Assembly (NCBI RefSeq): GCF_900107375.1
Contig: NZ_FNPT01000009.1
Span: 102,262-166,261, forward strand
Reading direction: 5' to 3'
Origin: Lysobacter sp. yr284
GTDB lineage: Bacteria > Pseudomonadota > Gammaproteobacteria > Xanthomonadales > Xanthomonadaceae
Length of the DNA stretch: 64,000 nucleotides
A program made the translations under genes and the position numbers. Every line of letters starts with the position of its first letter. The first letter of the stretch is position 1. Below, piece after piece: positions 35,046 to 42,684 of the stretch. The notes below the pieces were generated by a model. The model saw only the letters and a program-made list of their open reading frames with translations, had not been told where the DNA came from and made no database searches.

Positions 35046-35680
35046 TGCGGCCCTCCATGGGCGATGGCGGATACGAAAAAGACCGGTCGCCCGCTTCGGC
35101 TGGCCTTCGCCGCGACCGAACGATCTGCGCCTGCCTGGCGCAGGCGGACGGCACCGGCGGGTCGATGCAAGCGACTGGGAAATCAGGGTAACTGATCCGC
35201 ATCGGCCGCAGACACCCGAAGATGTTTCCCGTCCCAGGCCGCTCGATTCCGCTTCGCCATGCGGGTGCCGATCCGCTCCCCGCTCCCGGATTCGAGCCTG
35301 CCGCCGCCGCGGATTCGCCGACGCCCTCGGCAGGATTCTCGCGGAGGCCGCCTGCGCCGAAGCGCCGCCGGGAGCCGACGCCAGCGCAGCGGCCTGTCTG
35401 CGTCGACGACGCAAAAGCCGCCCGCAGTGGGGTGTCGGCGCTCTCACTGCGCGCTGCGCCGGCGGAACGCTTAGACGCGTTGCGCAACAGAACCCGGCCA
35501 GCGCACGTCCGGCGTCCGGGCTTATGCACGGACGAATTCCGACGGCGGCTCCAGTACGCGATGGCCTGCACGCCAGCCGAATCGGCTTGTGATGTCAATC
35601 GCGGTCGGCCCCCGGCTTCGATGCCAACGTTTTGGCGCCATGAATCGCTCATGGCTTAACGACGTTCCCGGGAGAACGAG
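35046..35680. other. Non-coding region, no gene recognised
   Basis: 635 bases. All open frames across it are Arg/Ala/Pro-rich and lack start signals. It may be an old gene remnant but nothing is recognisable. Confidence 0.4.
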
Positions 35681-36409
35681 ATGGAGTCGAACACGAAAGG
35701 AAGCCTGTCGCCGAAGCCAAGGTTCTGGGCGCACGCACTGTCGCGCGCCGCACGAATCTCTCGATCGCTGTACACCGCGTCGGTGTTTGCCGCGTGTGCG
35801 TTGACCGCGACGCCAGCGCTTGCGCAAAACCCGATGGAAGAGTCCGCCGCGCGCAGCATCGGCTACATGGATTGCGTGATCCGGACGGAGGCGACCACGA
35901 TCGACGCCGCAGTCGTGGCGTTGGTCGAAAAGTGCCATTACAAGCTGGACCAGCCGGTCGCCGATACGATCGCGGAATTGTCCGCGGTGCTTCCGCTCGA
36001 CGACACCGCGCCGCTCGCCGAGCAACTGGCCCCGATCAAAGACCGGTTCAGCGAGGAGCAGTTCGGATACTTCGTCGAACTGGACGCGATTTTGGATGCG
36101 GCCGTATCCACCGACGAACTCGGCGCGAGCCTGGCCAAGCTGGAAGAGCGCGCGCTCAAGTCGCTGGGTCGATCGAAGGAAGACCTGAAGGTCCTGGAGG
36201 GGATCAGTTTCGCCAGATACTCCGTCGAGCTGCTGTCGGGCTACAAGGAAACCGAGGCGGTTTTCCAGGACAAAGGATGCTGCAGATTTCTTCGCGGCGT
36301 GGTCCGCGTCGTGCGCGCGGTCATCGCGGGCGTGGAATCCGGAGGCCCGGTGGGCGGGATCGTGGCCGGGGTCAAGGCGATCGCCAGGGAGATCATTCGC
36401 CCGGGCTGA
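35681..36409 (+). CDS. Secreted hypothetical protein
   Basis: 242 residues. It has a long N-terminal region with a signal sequence (RSLYTASVFAACALTATPALA, cleavage near 48), then a helical mature domain with Cys in GYMDCVI and EKCHYK, and near the C-terminus a Cys pair (KGCCRFLRGVVRVVRAVIAG) followed by Gly/Val/Ile-rich GPVGGIVAGVKAIAREI. The amphipathic C-terminal segment could touch membranes (inference). GGGAGAACGAG is the RBS. No family recognised. Confidence 0.7.
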   Translation: MESNTKGSLSPKPRFWAHALSRAARISRSLYTASVFAACALTATPALAQNPMEESAARSIGYMDCVIRTEATTIDAAVVALVEKCHYKLDQPVADTIAELSAVLPLDDTAPLAEQLAPIKDRFSEEQFGYFVELDAILDAAVSTDELGASLAKLEERALKSLGRSKEDLKVLEGISFARYSVELLSGYKETEAVFQDKGCCRFLRGVVRVVRAVIAGVESGGPVGGIVAGVKAIAREIIRPG

Positions 36410-36470
36410 GCGCGTTGCGGATTCTTCGAACGCTCGGTCGCGGTCGATCGCGACTGCGCGCGGGCGACAG

Positions 36471-36497
36471 GGGCCGGCCGAACTGGGCCGGCCCTTT
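36471..36497 (+). terminator. Terminator hairpin
   Basis: GGGCCGGCC-gaactg-GGCCGGCCC-TTT, 62 nt after the stop of the secreted protein gene. Confidence 0.6.
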
Positions 36498-36550
36498 CGC
36501 AGGTGCGGGCCCAGCGATCGGATGACTTGGTGGCGCTGCGCATAGGTATC

Positions 36551-36617
36551 GAAGCGGCAGCTCGCCGATGCGGCGACGGTTGAGAAGACCGGCGCGATCG
36601 CGCCGGTCTGCCGCTTC
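36551..36617. repeat. Nested inverted repeat / cruciform
   Basis: The outer arms GAAGCGGCAG (36551-36560) and CTGCCGCTTC (36608-36617) are perfect complements. They enclose a perfect 24-base palindrome (36586-36609, half-site AGACCGGCGCGA). It lies just left of the drop in G+C that marks the ssrA-proximal island. Confidence 0.75.
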
Positions 36618-37248
36618 CGCTGTCTCCGCCGCCTAGGCTCGTCGGTGAGATCCGCCCATCAAGCGTGAGGCGAGTCCGTGACCGGGCGGGGCTGACGAGC
36701 GGGGCGATCCTGACCGGCTTGTCCGGCGCCGACGGCGCTGAGTCGAAGACCCCGGATCGATCGGCACCTATCCCAACGTCGCCGATGGTAGAGCGCTGAT
36801 CCTCCGCCGGCTTGCGGTGAGGTGGCGGGCTTTTATGCCGCGGCCTATGTATCGAGGAAGACAGTAATTTCTTCGATCTGGATAAGCTATATGCTAGATA
36901 TTGTCGCGGGCGCGAGTGCGGACAGTGGGTCGGTGAGAAAAGTTACGCACTGGACCTCCGATGGATATATTGCGATGCGTCAAGTTTATCGTACTTGAGG
37001 GCCGTCTTGCAGACAGTTTGGGTCATGTGTTGGTCACCCGCATCGAAGTAGCGATTTCCCGGCAATGTCGAAAGCTCTGGCCGGACGCGCCCAAAAGATT
37101 CGTTGTAATTGCTGCCAGGGTGTTTGTGGCTCCAAGTTCCGGTAGGTGCCTCTCTGGAGCAGCATGTTCACCGCGAACTTAGATCGCGATCTTTCGTCGC
37201 CGGTTAGAGCGCGAACCATTCGACTTGGTAAAAAAAGGACGTTCATGT
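36618..37248. other. Left edge of low-G+C island, no gene
   Basis: G+C falls sharply near 36830-36850. Promoter-like A+T sequence (about 36845-36900) precedes the first island gene. No copy of the ssrA 3' end was found here, so the left attachment site could not be placed. Confidence 0.45.
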
Positions 37249-37836
37249 ATGACGCCAACTCTGGGAGGATCGGGTGGTAACTTGGGTAGCATTGCTGATT
37301 GGCTGGGGGTGCTCGTCAACTTGTTCGTAGGTATCAGCGTCTTCTGGCTCAGTCGCCGAACATACGAGTTAACACAGCAGGCATCTCATAGAGAGAGCAA
37401 AGCTCAAGCTATGGATGACGAGGAGCAATATATAGAGGGCCAGCTGCTGCTCATACTTTTTCTGGCTGAGGTGAATCACCTTAAATTAGAGCTGTGTCGA
37501 GCTGGGTTGTTGATTGCAGAGGGCGAGGGCAGAGCTAAATTCGTAGCGGGCAATCACGCGCAGTTTGCGAAAATCATGAGCGAACTAGAGCTTGAGTCAA
37601 TTTCTAAGAAACAAGGAAGGCTTCATATCCTGCCTCGTGATCAAGCGCGCTTGCTGGTGTCGCTTCACGGTAGTCTTCTGCCCCTAAAGCAAATAGCTCT
37701 GCGGGCCACTGTAGCGACGGGGCAGGACCGCATCGAAAAAATTAAGAATGCCGAGATGCTTATTCACGGGCTCGTGGAGGCAGCCGAGAAAGCCGAGAGA
37801 ATCTGTATCGAAGCGCTGCAAGGAATGCGAGACTGA
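37249..37836 (+). CDS. Island hypothetical protein with N-terminal membrane helix
   Basis: 195 residues from ATG 37249, with AAGGAC 9 nt upstream. One transmembrane helix (IADWLGVLVNLFVGISVFWLS, about 15-36) and then a helical cytoplasmic domain (YELTQQASHRESKAQAMDDEEQYIEGQLLLILFLAEVNHLKLELCRAG) and C-terminal EKIKNAEMLIHGLVEAAEKAERICIEAL. Codon use is clearly more A+T-rich than the flanking genes, so it was acquired with the island. Function unknown; the layout resembles membrane-tethered coiled-coil proteins often seen in defence islands, but nothing diagnostic. Confidence 0.75.
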   Translation: MTPTLGGSGGNLGSIADWLGVLVNLFVGISVFWLSRRTYELTQQASHRESKAQAMDDEEQYIEGQLLLILFLAEVNHLKLELCRAGLLIAEGEGRAKFVAGNHAQFAKIMSELELESISKKQGRLHILPRDQARLLVSLHGSLLPLKQIALRATVATGQDRIEKIKNAEMLIHGLVEAAEKAERICIEALQGMRD

Positions 37837-37907
37837 CTCAGGCTAGATTTTACTTGTGGCAGGGGCCGTTAGACACATCGCGGACCATGCCCACGCGGAA
37901 TTAGTGT

Positions 37908-38030
37908 TCATGCAGCGCTCGGTGTCGAGGGGGAGGCGACCACTTGGATTGCGACCTGCGGGACGATGGCATTGCCGTAGACGCGCAGGCGTCCCGCTCG
38001 GACGTGAATCCCATGCCGCACCCAACTGCG
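37908..38030 (-). pseudogene. C-terminal remnant of a DNA cytosine methyltransferase
   Basis: The open frame reads ...RHGIHVRAGRLRVYGNAIVPQVAIQVVAS and stops at 37908. The GRLRxYGNAIVPQVA pattern is the ending of phage-type C5-cytosine methyltransferases. No upstream catalytic motifs (PCQ, ENV) are visible, and a stop lies just upstream in frame. It is therefore a scrap of a lost phage gene. Confidence 0.6.
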
Positions 38031-38290
38031 TCACCTGCCGGACCTGCCCGGATTTCCGGACTTCGAGTGGCCGAAGCCGCCGCTGATGGGGCAGGGCACC
38101 GCCGGCGCGGCCGAAGCCGGCTCCGACATCACCATCTCCTGAGCGAGGCACATTTCCCACGATCGGTGATTCTTGACCTTGTGCCGCGGCAAGTGCCGAC
38201 TGTTCCGGTCTTGCGCCGGCGGCGAACTGTCCCGGCTGGCAGCGTGCGCGCTCAGGCGGGGGCTGAAGCTACAAGGGCCGCCGAGGCGAA

Positions 38291-38398
38291 TTACTTGGTA
38301 TCGCTCGGATTTCCACCAACCAAAGTCAGGACGAAGGGTTCGTTCGGCAACTGTTCGGCGATCAGCAGGACTTTTTTGATCGGCCCATTCGGTGACAT
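38291..38398 (-). CDS. Possible small ORF (35 aa)
   Basis: MSPNGPIKKVLLIAEQLPNE continuing PFVLTLVGGNPSDTK. The amino-acid composition is protein-like. It starts at the T run of the terminator at 38399-38422 and lacks a clear RBS. It may be the remnant of a longer gene. Confidence 0.25.
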   Translation of the reverse strand: MSPNGPIKKVLLIAEQLPNEPFVLTLVGGNPSDTK

Positions 38399-38422
38399 GA
38401 AAACGCCCCGCAGAGCGGGGCG
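38399..38422 (-). terminator. Rho-independent terminator
   Basis: On the - strand CGCCCCGC-tct-GCGGGGCG followed by TTTTC. It lies 24 nt after the frame that ends at 38446, supporting that frame as the true end of the broken gene upstream. Confidence 0.75.
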
Positions 38423-38445
38423 CTGGTCATCGTTCGAGTCTTCGA

Positions 38446-38754
38446 TCTACCCGAGATACTTGACCTGGATCGTGTCTGTGTCTCCGCCGTAGTCCACATG
38501 AATCGAATCGTATTGATTACCGTCGACGTCTTTTCGAAAACAAACTGACGACAGGACCCTTTCATCGGTCCCGCGTGCTCCTCAACATCCAGGATGAGCA
38601 TTAGGATTCTAGGATTGATGCCCTGGGGAACGCGTTCCGTCACCAAGACTTTGTCGCGCAATGAATAGCTAAAGACGGAGCCGTGGACGTACAGACGATT
38701 CGGCTGGCTTCTCCCGTCGATCACTGCCGATGCGGCGAGGTCGCAGTTGTTCAT
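38446..38754 (-). pseudogene. Frameshifted island gene, hypothetical
   Basis: From ATG 38754 (GGGGG-type RBS) the frame reads MNNCDLAASAVIDGRSQPNRL ... RILMLILDVEEHAGPMKGSCRQFVFEK. Near 38535, at a run of four A (GAAAAG on the - strand), the natural continuation DVDGNQYDSIHVDYGGDTDTIQVKYLG moves to another frame and stops at 38446, just before the terminator. The unshifted frame runs through the terminator to 38362 with low-quality residues. A one-base loss (or sequencing error) restores a protein of about 102 residues. Family unknown. Confidence 0.6.
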
Positions 38755-38916
38755 GGTGCCCCCTGGTATGTACGAAGCCAACGGATTGTTGGCAGAGTTT
38801 CAAACGCAGGCTCAAGGGCCAGACGGACAGTCTATTTCGATGTTTCGTTAACCTATCTGCCAGACCGGTCGCCTGAACGTCGGCGACTCCTCGGCGATCT
38901 GCGCGCCGAGCCTTTC

Positions 38917-39081
38917 CTAGTGCTGCCGCTTGCTCCTCGGCGCCTGTGCGACCAGGTCGTCCCAGCGCCTCTTGAAGTTGAACGCCCGCTCGAAGTCAGA
39001 CGCGTCCCAGGTCTCACCGACCTCCAGGGCGTCACGTAGTTGCGCGGCTTGGACCTTCGCGTGTCGGATCGAAAGTGGCAT
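38917..39081 (-). CDS. Small ORF with MPLSxRxAK start (54 aa)
   Basis: MPLSIRHAKVQAAQLRDALE followed by VGETWDASDFERAFNFKRRWDDLVAQAPRSKRQH. It is helical and basic with good composition. Its first 14 residues match the 26-residue ORF at 40342-40422 (MPLSLRQAKSKAAEL), so the pair probably share descent. Function unknown. Confidence 0.5.
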   Translation of the reverse strand: MPLSIRHAKVQAAQLRDALEVGETWDASDFERAFNFKRRWDDLVAQAPRSKRQH

Positions 39082-39412
39082 GGGCGGGAACCTTGGTGGG
39101 CTGGGCCGATGCTACTCCGGTCAGTGCAAGCCGTACGAGGCGAGCCTTGCGATGCGGGCAGATCAACGACTGCCGCTACCCTGTCGTCAGGCTTAACGAC
39201 ATTGAACGCCGGCAGCCAACTACTCGGTGGCGGTTTTGATCTGGCGTTTCAGCCTTCGCATTCCTGAGGCGTCTACCATCGCAGAATGTGGTTCCCGCGG
39301 TCTCAGCCTGCTGGTGTCCTTTAGCCACATTGCTCCCGCGGACAGCAATCACTACAGCAGAGCTTCCTGAGTCGTCCTGGCCCAGGAAGTCTTGCATGAT
39401 CTGCTCGTCGTG
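39082..39412. other. Island intergenic stretch, nothing recognised
   Basis: 331 bases of mixed composition, with open frames on both strands that lack credible sequence or RBS. Confidence 0.4.
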
Positions 39413-39811
39413 CTATTGGACTACGAGATAGCTCTTTTCATCCGCGGAGGTGGCGAATTCCTCCATGCGCGTGATGAGGCCGTTTTCCACGGTATAGATC
39501 TGCACCCACTTCTGAGCAAGTGCATCGTCTCTGCCCGCCATCGTGAACTCTTCGTTTCCGAACGCGATGACCAAGTTTGCGTTCTGGATGATTTCGCTCA
39601 CGTTAAAGTACGTTACGCTCATCGTGTTGAAGTTTATTTCAAAGAACTGCCTTACTCCGCTTTTTCCAACGAAGCGCATCGACGGTAGTTTTTGGGTTCC
39701 GTGGTGAATCCATAAGGTGTCTTCAGATACCGTGCTGACTGCCGCATCGAGGTCTTTGGCGGCAAACGCTGAGAACATTTTCTCAACAACTGCGATCTGA
39801 GGGGAGGGCAT
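39413..39811 (-). CDS. SnoaL-like / NTF2-fold protein
   Basis: 132 residues from ATG 39811 (GTG 39868 would add 19). QIAVVEKMFSAFAAKDLDAAVSTVSEDTLWIHHG is the standard opening helix pair of SnoaL-like NTF2 folds. MRFVGKSGVRQFFEIN, the beta-sheet segments and WVQIYTVENGLITRMEEFATSADEKSYL at the end also fit. Members include ketosteroid-isomerase-like enzymes and binding proteins of unknown substrate. It lies downstream of the HxlR regulator on the same strand, which probably controls it. Confidence 0.8.
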   Translation of the reverse strand: MPSPQIAVVEKMFSAFAAKDLDAAVSTVSEDTLWIHHGTQKLPSMRFVGKSGVRQFFEINFNTMSVTYFNVSEIIQNANLVIAFGNEEFTMAGRDDALAQKWVQIYTVENGLITRMEEFATSADEKSYLVVQ

Positions 39812-39947
39812 ACGTGCGATCCGCGATTGAGGGCTCGTGATGGTAGGCGGTGTCGCCGCGGCATTCACTCACACTATTGATAGCGGATTCGTTCCGGGTT
39901 TTTCTGGGTTTGGCCAAAGCCTTGGCTCGCGGGTGGTGATAAGCCTT

Positions 39948-40304
39948 CTAGCAATTTTTTGCGGATAGCTTCCGATATTGGACTCCCCATTCCGCCATGC
40001 TGATGATCACATTTTCTAGCTGTTTTCCCGCTTCTGTTAGCGTATAGCTATGTGTTGCGCGGGAGAGGGCGGCCCCAGGAACCCGAGTGACAACACCGCT
40101 AACTTCCAGCGCGTTCAATTCTCTGGCGAGCATGCGTGGCGTTAGGCCCTTAAGAAGTCTCTCCATTTCGTTAAAACGACGAGGGGCGCGCAACATCGTG
40201 CATACGATGGCTAGTTTCCATTTGCCATTGACAACGTTTAACGCATCTTTGATTGCCATTACAAATGCGGTCTTGCATGCATCTTCTTCTGAAATCGGGC
40301 TCAT
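39948..40304 (-). CDS. HxlR family transcriptional regulator
   Basis: 118 residues. Winged HTH of the HxlR type: VVNGKWKLAIVCTMLRAPRRFNEMERLLKGLTPRMLARELNALEVSGVVTRVPGAALSRATHSYTLTEAGKQLENVIISMAEWG. The N-terminal Cys common in redox-sensing HypR/QorR members appears as EEDACKTA. It probably regulates the SnoaL-like gene. A+T-richer than core genes. Confidence 0.88.
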   Translation of the reverse strand: MSPISEEDACKTAFVMAIKDALNVVNGKWKLAIVCTMLRAPRRFNEMERLLKGLTPRMLARELNALEVSGVVTRVPGAALSRATHSYTLTEAGKQLENVIISMAEWGVQYRKLSAKNC

Positions 40305-40341
40305 CGCGTATTTCCCTTGGTGAGTCTTCTCTTCCCTGCAT

Positions 40342-40422
40342 TTAAACGTCTTCAGGGGAAAAGGATGTCGGCTTGGCTAGCTCTGCAGCTTTGGACTTGG
40401 CCTGGCGGAGGGAAAGGGGCAT
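40342..40422 (-). CDS. Very small ORF with MPLSxRxAK start (26 aa)
   Basis: MPLSLRQAKSKAAELAKPTS then FSPEDV. It starts 25 nt after the stop of the 121-residue gene with AGAGG upstream, and its N-terminus matches the ORF at 38917-39081. It may be a truncated copy of the same small gene or an independent peptide. Confidence 0.4.
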   Translation of the reverse strand: MPLSLRQAKSKAAELAKPTSFSPEDV

Positions 40423-40447
40423 TGAACTAACCTCTGGCTCATGAAAG

Positions 40448-40813
40448 CTATTTGTCGATGGCCGCTTTCCACATGAGCACGATCACGGTCCAGAACGCGA
40501 TGCCGATGGTCCATGCAACGACAAAGTAGAACTTGTCTCGGTGCATCTGCCAGCTTGTCGGTTTGGGGATGGATCGAAGAAATGCTGAAAACTTCATTTC
40601 ATCTGCCGCCGAAATGCGTAATTCGTGCATCTCGTCGATACGGCCGCCAACGATCAATCCGTCATCGAACATCATGAGGCGCGCGTGCTTGAACTCAGGG
40701 TGGGCCGGATGTTCAAGCTTCAAGGCCTCATCGGTGCACGGTTCGATCTTGTATCCCACACGGATAAGCGCATCTATTCGCCGCAATACCGAGTTCTTTG
40801 CAGCATCTTCCAT
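40448..40813 (-). CDS. Hypothetical protein with C-terminal membrane anchor
   Basis: 121 residues. The N-terminal cytoplasmic domain (LRRIDALIRVGYKIEPCTDEALKLEHPAHPEFKHARLMMFDDGLIVGG) is followed by a single hydrophobic helix near the end (FYFVVAWTIGIAFWTVIVLMWKA, about 95-117). This tail-anchored layout and the size recall small phage or immunity proteins, but no family is recognised. It is preceded at 15 nt by the 67-residue ORF and followed by the 26-residue ORF, suggesting a mini-operon. Confidence 0.65.
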   Translation of the reverse strand: MEDAAKNSVLRRIDALIRVGYKIEPCTDEALKLEHPAHPEFKHARLMMFDDGLIVGGRIDEMHELRISAADEMKFSAFLRSIPKPTSWQMHRDKFYFVVAWTIGIAFWTVIVLMWKAAIDK

Positions 40814-40828
40814 AGCGAATGAACCCTG

Positions 40829-41032
40829 TTAGGCCGGCGGCACTTGATTGAAGGTGAGTTCGAAGCGCGTGCTTTTTAAGTCTCTTCGACCCCCTAAAGC
40901 GTCACGCGCAACCGCAGCGTAGCCTTCACCTGTCGGATCAATGGCGGGACCGGCAACCTCTTGATGGCTTCGGCCAATCCTATCGCTGTCGGTCGCAACC
41001 TGCGAGATGGCTATCGCTACCATGCGGGCCAT
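40829..41032 (-). CDS. Possible small hypothetical protein (67 aa)
   Basis: MARMVAIAISQVATDSDRIG continuing to a C-terminus AAVARDALGGRRDLKSTRFELTFNQVPPA that has credible composition. It ends 15 nt before the next gene on the same strand. The RBS is weak and a + strand ORF overlaps, so it is uncertain. Confidence 0.35.
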   Translation of the reverse strand: MARMVAIAISQVATDSDRIGRSHQEVAGPAIDPTGEGYAAVARDALGGRRDLKSTRFELTFNQVPPA

Positions 41033-41306
41033 GCCGATCTGCCACTCCCGCTACCCCTGCCGACTCCGGTCCACCGCCACGCCTGGTGTATATGAGCCAG
41101 GCGAGGCCGTGGCCGTCATCGAGGAAGAGCGCGAGGCTGACGAGTGGGGCAACCCTGGCCGGCTGGTGCGCCGGCGCCTGCTTCACGTTGAGGGGCCAAA
41201 GGGTGGCTCCTGGGCGGACCGACACCGTTCGAAGGGATCGACCTGGCGCTTAGAACTGGGGCCGCGGATTGGCGGGCTGGCGTGGGCCTCTGAGCGTAGC
41301 GCCTGA
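41031..41306 (+). CDS. Doubtful ORF (91 aa) in island
   Basis: The frame contains VYEPGEAVAVIEEEREADEWGNPGRLVRRRLLHVEGPKGGSWADRHRSKGSTWRLE, which has fair protein character. There is no RBS, and the N-terminus looks like a read-through of another sequence. It overlaps an opposite ORF. Listed because no better use of this segment is visible. Confidence 0.25.
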   Translation: MPICHSRYPCRLRSTATPGVYEPGEAVAVIEEEREADEWGNPGRLVRRRLLHVEGPKGGSWADRHRSKGSTWRLELGPRIGGLAWASERSA

Positions 41307-41322
41307 AGGATGATCCGTGTGC

Positions 41323-42516
41323 TCAAAGACGTGGAATGTCTCGGCGCAGTTCGTCGAGATAGTCGGCCCACCGCTGCATCATCTCGATGCGCTGCGGCAG
41401 ATGCGCGGTACGGTTGTAGGCGCGCCCGTTCGGATCTTTGACAGCGTGCGCGAGCTGGTGCTCGATGATGTCCACGCGGAAGTGCAGCACCTCGTCCAGG
41501 ATGGTCCGTGCTGTGGCGCGGAAGCCATGCCCGGTCATGGTCTCGGTGTTGATGCCAAGCCGCCGCATCGCGGCGTTAACCGCAGACTCCAACATTGCCC
41601 GCTTCGGGTTGCGTGCGCCGGGGAATACGTACCGCCGGCGGCCGGTGAGTTCGTGAAGCTCTCGGAACAGCGCCAGCGGCTGCGCGGCCAGCGGCACGAT
41701 ATGGGGGGCGCGGGTTTTCATCTTGGCGGCCGGGATGCACCACAACGCCTTTTCTAGGTCGAACTCGGATCATTCCGCGTGCCGAAGTTCGCCCGGACGA
41801 AGGAACACGTAGGGCGAGATGCGCCGCGCCGCGCGCACGGTGTGCGTGCCGCGAAGCGCTTCGATCGTGCGCACCAGCCCGCCGAGTTCCTTCGGCTCGG
41901 TCACTGCGGGGTAGTGGCGTTCGGGCGGCGGGGGTAGGGCGCCCTTCAAGTCGGCAACGGGGTTGCGGTGCGCGCGACTGGTGGCGATCGCGTAGCGCAT
42001 GACCTGGCCGCAGTTCTGAAGGATGCGGTGTGCCGACTCAATGGCGCCGCGCTCCTCGATACGCCTCGCGACCGCCAGGAAGTCGGGCGCTTCAAGGTCG
42101 GAAATCGGCCGGCTGCCGATCCAAGGGTAGACGTTCTTTTCCATCCAGCCCCTGACCTTGACTTGGTAGGACGGCACCCGGTCGCGCTTGCCCAGTCACT
42201 CGTTGTCGATGGCCTCGAAGCTGGTCGCCGAGGCCATCTCGCGGGCGGCCTGGCTTGCCTTGCGGTCCTCGGCAGGGTCGCGGCCACTGGCGTGGATACG
42301 GCGCGCGTCGTCGCGCTTGCTTCGGGCGTCGGCCAGGCCGGTTTCGGGGTGCACCCCAAGCGACAGGAGCTTTTCTTTGCCGAGCCAGCGGTACTTCCAG
42401 CGCCAGTAGCGCGCCCCGGAGGGCATGAGCGGCAAATACAGGCAGGCGCCGTCTGAGAGCTTGAGGGGCTTGTGGGCCGGCTTGGCCTTCCGGATGGCGA
42501 CGTCGGTAAGGGGCAT
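41323..42516 (-). pseudogene. P4-type tyrosine integrase with two in-frame TGA codons
   Basis: The 397-codon frame starts MPLTDVAIRKAKPAHKPLKLSDGACLYL (Arm-DNA-binding domain) and holds MKKNVYPWIG-like core-binding and catalytic motifs: Arg in FLRPGELRHAE, HGFRATAR (His-x-x-Arg), HQLAH and the Tyr in AYNRTAHLP. Two TGA codons, at 42196-42198 (after EAIDNE) and 41770-41772 (after LRHAE), fall where relatives have Trp (NEW-L, AEW-xxI). All else is intact, so the gene was inactivated by two TGG to TGA changes. It sits next to ssrA, its presumed target. Confidence 0.88.
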
Positions 42517-42520
42517 ATTG

Positions 42521-42572
42521 TGGGGGTATCGGTTTTGCGGGGCGGGCTTTGTACCCCCAGATATACCCCCAG
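42521..42572. promoter_or_regulatory. Candidate integrase arm-binding repeats
   Basis: TGGGGGTAT (42521-42529), TACCCCCAG (42552-42560) and TACCCCCAG (42564-42572) form one inverted and two direct copies of a TACCCCCA core, immediately upstream of the integrase start. Their position and repetition fit arm-type or autoregulatory sites. Confidence 0.5.
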
Positions 42573-42616
42573 CGTCTACCGGGTTAAGACGAATCATGCC
42601 GAACCATTCCGGGCAC

Positions 42617-42657
42617 AAAAAAGGCCGGAACCCTTGATTGCATTGGGGGTTCCGGCC
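42617..42657 (-). terminator. Terminator downstream of ssrA
   Basis: On the - strand GGCCGGAACCC ... GGGTTCCGGCC followed by TTTTTT, 28 nt past the tmRNA 3' CCA. Confidence 0.85.
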
Positions 42658-42684
42658 TGATCTGGTCTTGCTAGAACAACTAAG

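Noticed and set aside
35222-35659. 145-codon + strand ORF
   Set aside because: Pro/Arg/Ala-rich without start signal or similarity to any family I know.
36961-37182. 73-codon + strand ORF before the 195-aa gene
   Set aside because: No RBS, poor composition; the region reads as promoter/leader DNA.
38173-38379. 68-codon + strand ORF (Cys/Arg-rich)
   Set aside because: Lies antisense to a better 35-residue frame and has no RBS; likely noise in decayed DNA.
40964-41095. 43-residue + strand ORF (MASANPIAVGRNLRDGYRYH ...)
   Set aside because: Repetitive LPLPLPLPTP and no RBS; overlaps two other candidate ORFs, so it could not be supported.
36410-42684. Left copy of the ssrA attachment site
   Set aside because: No repeat of the tmRNA 3' end of useful length was seen; short similarities such as GGTGAGGTGGCGGG (about 36820) are too weak.
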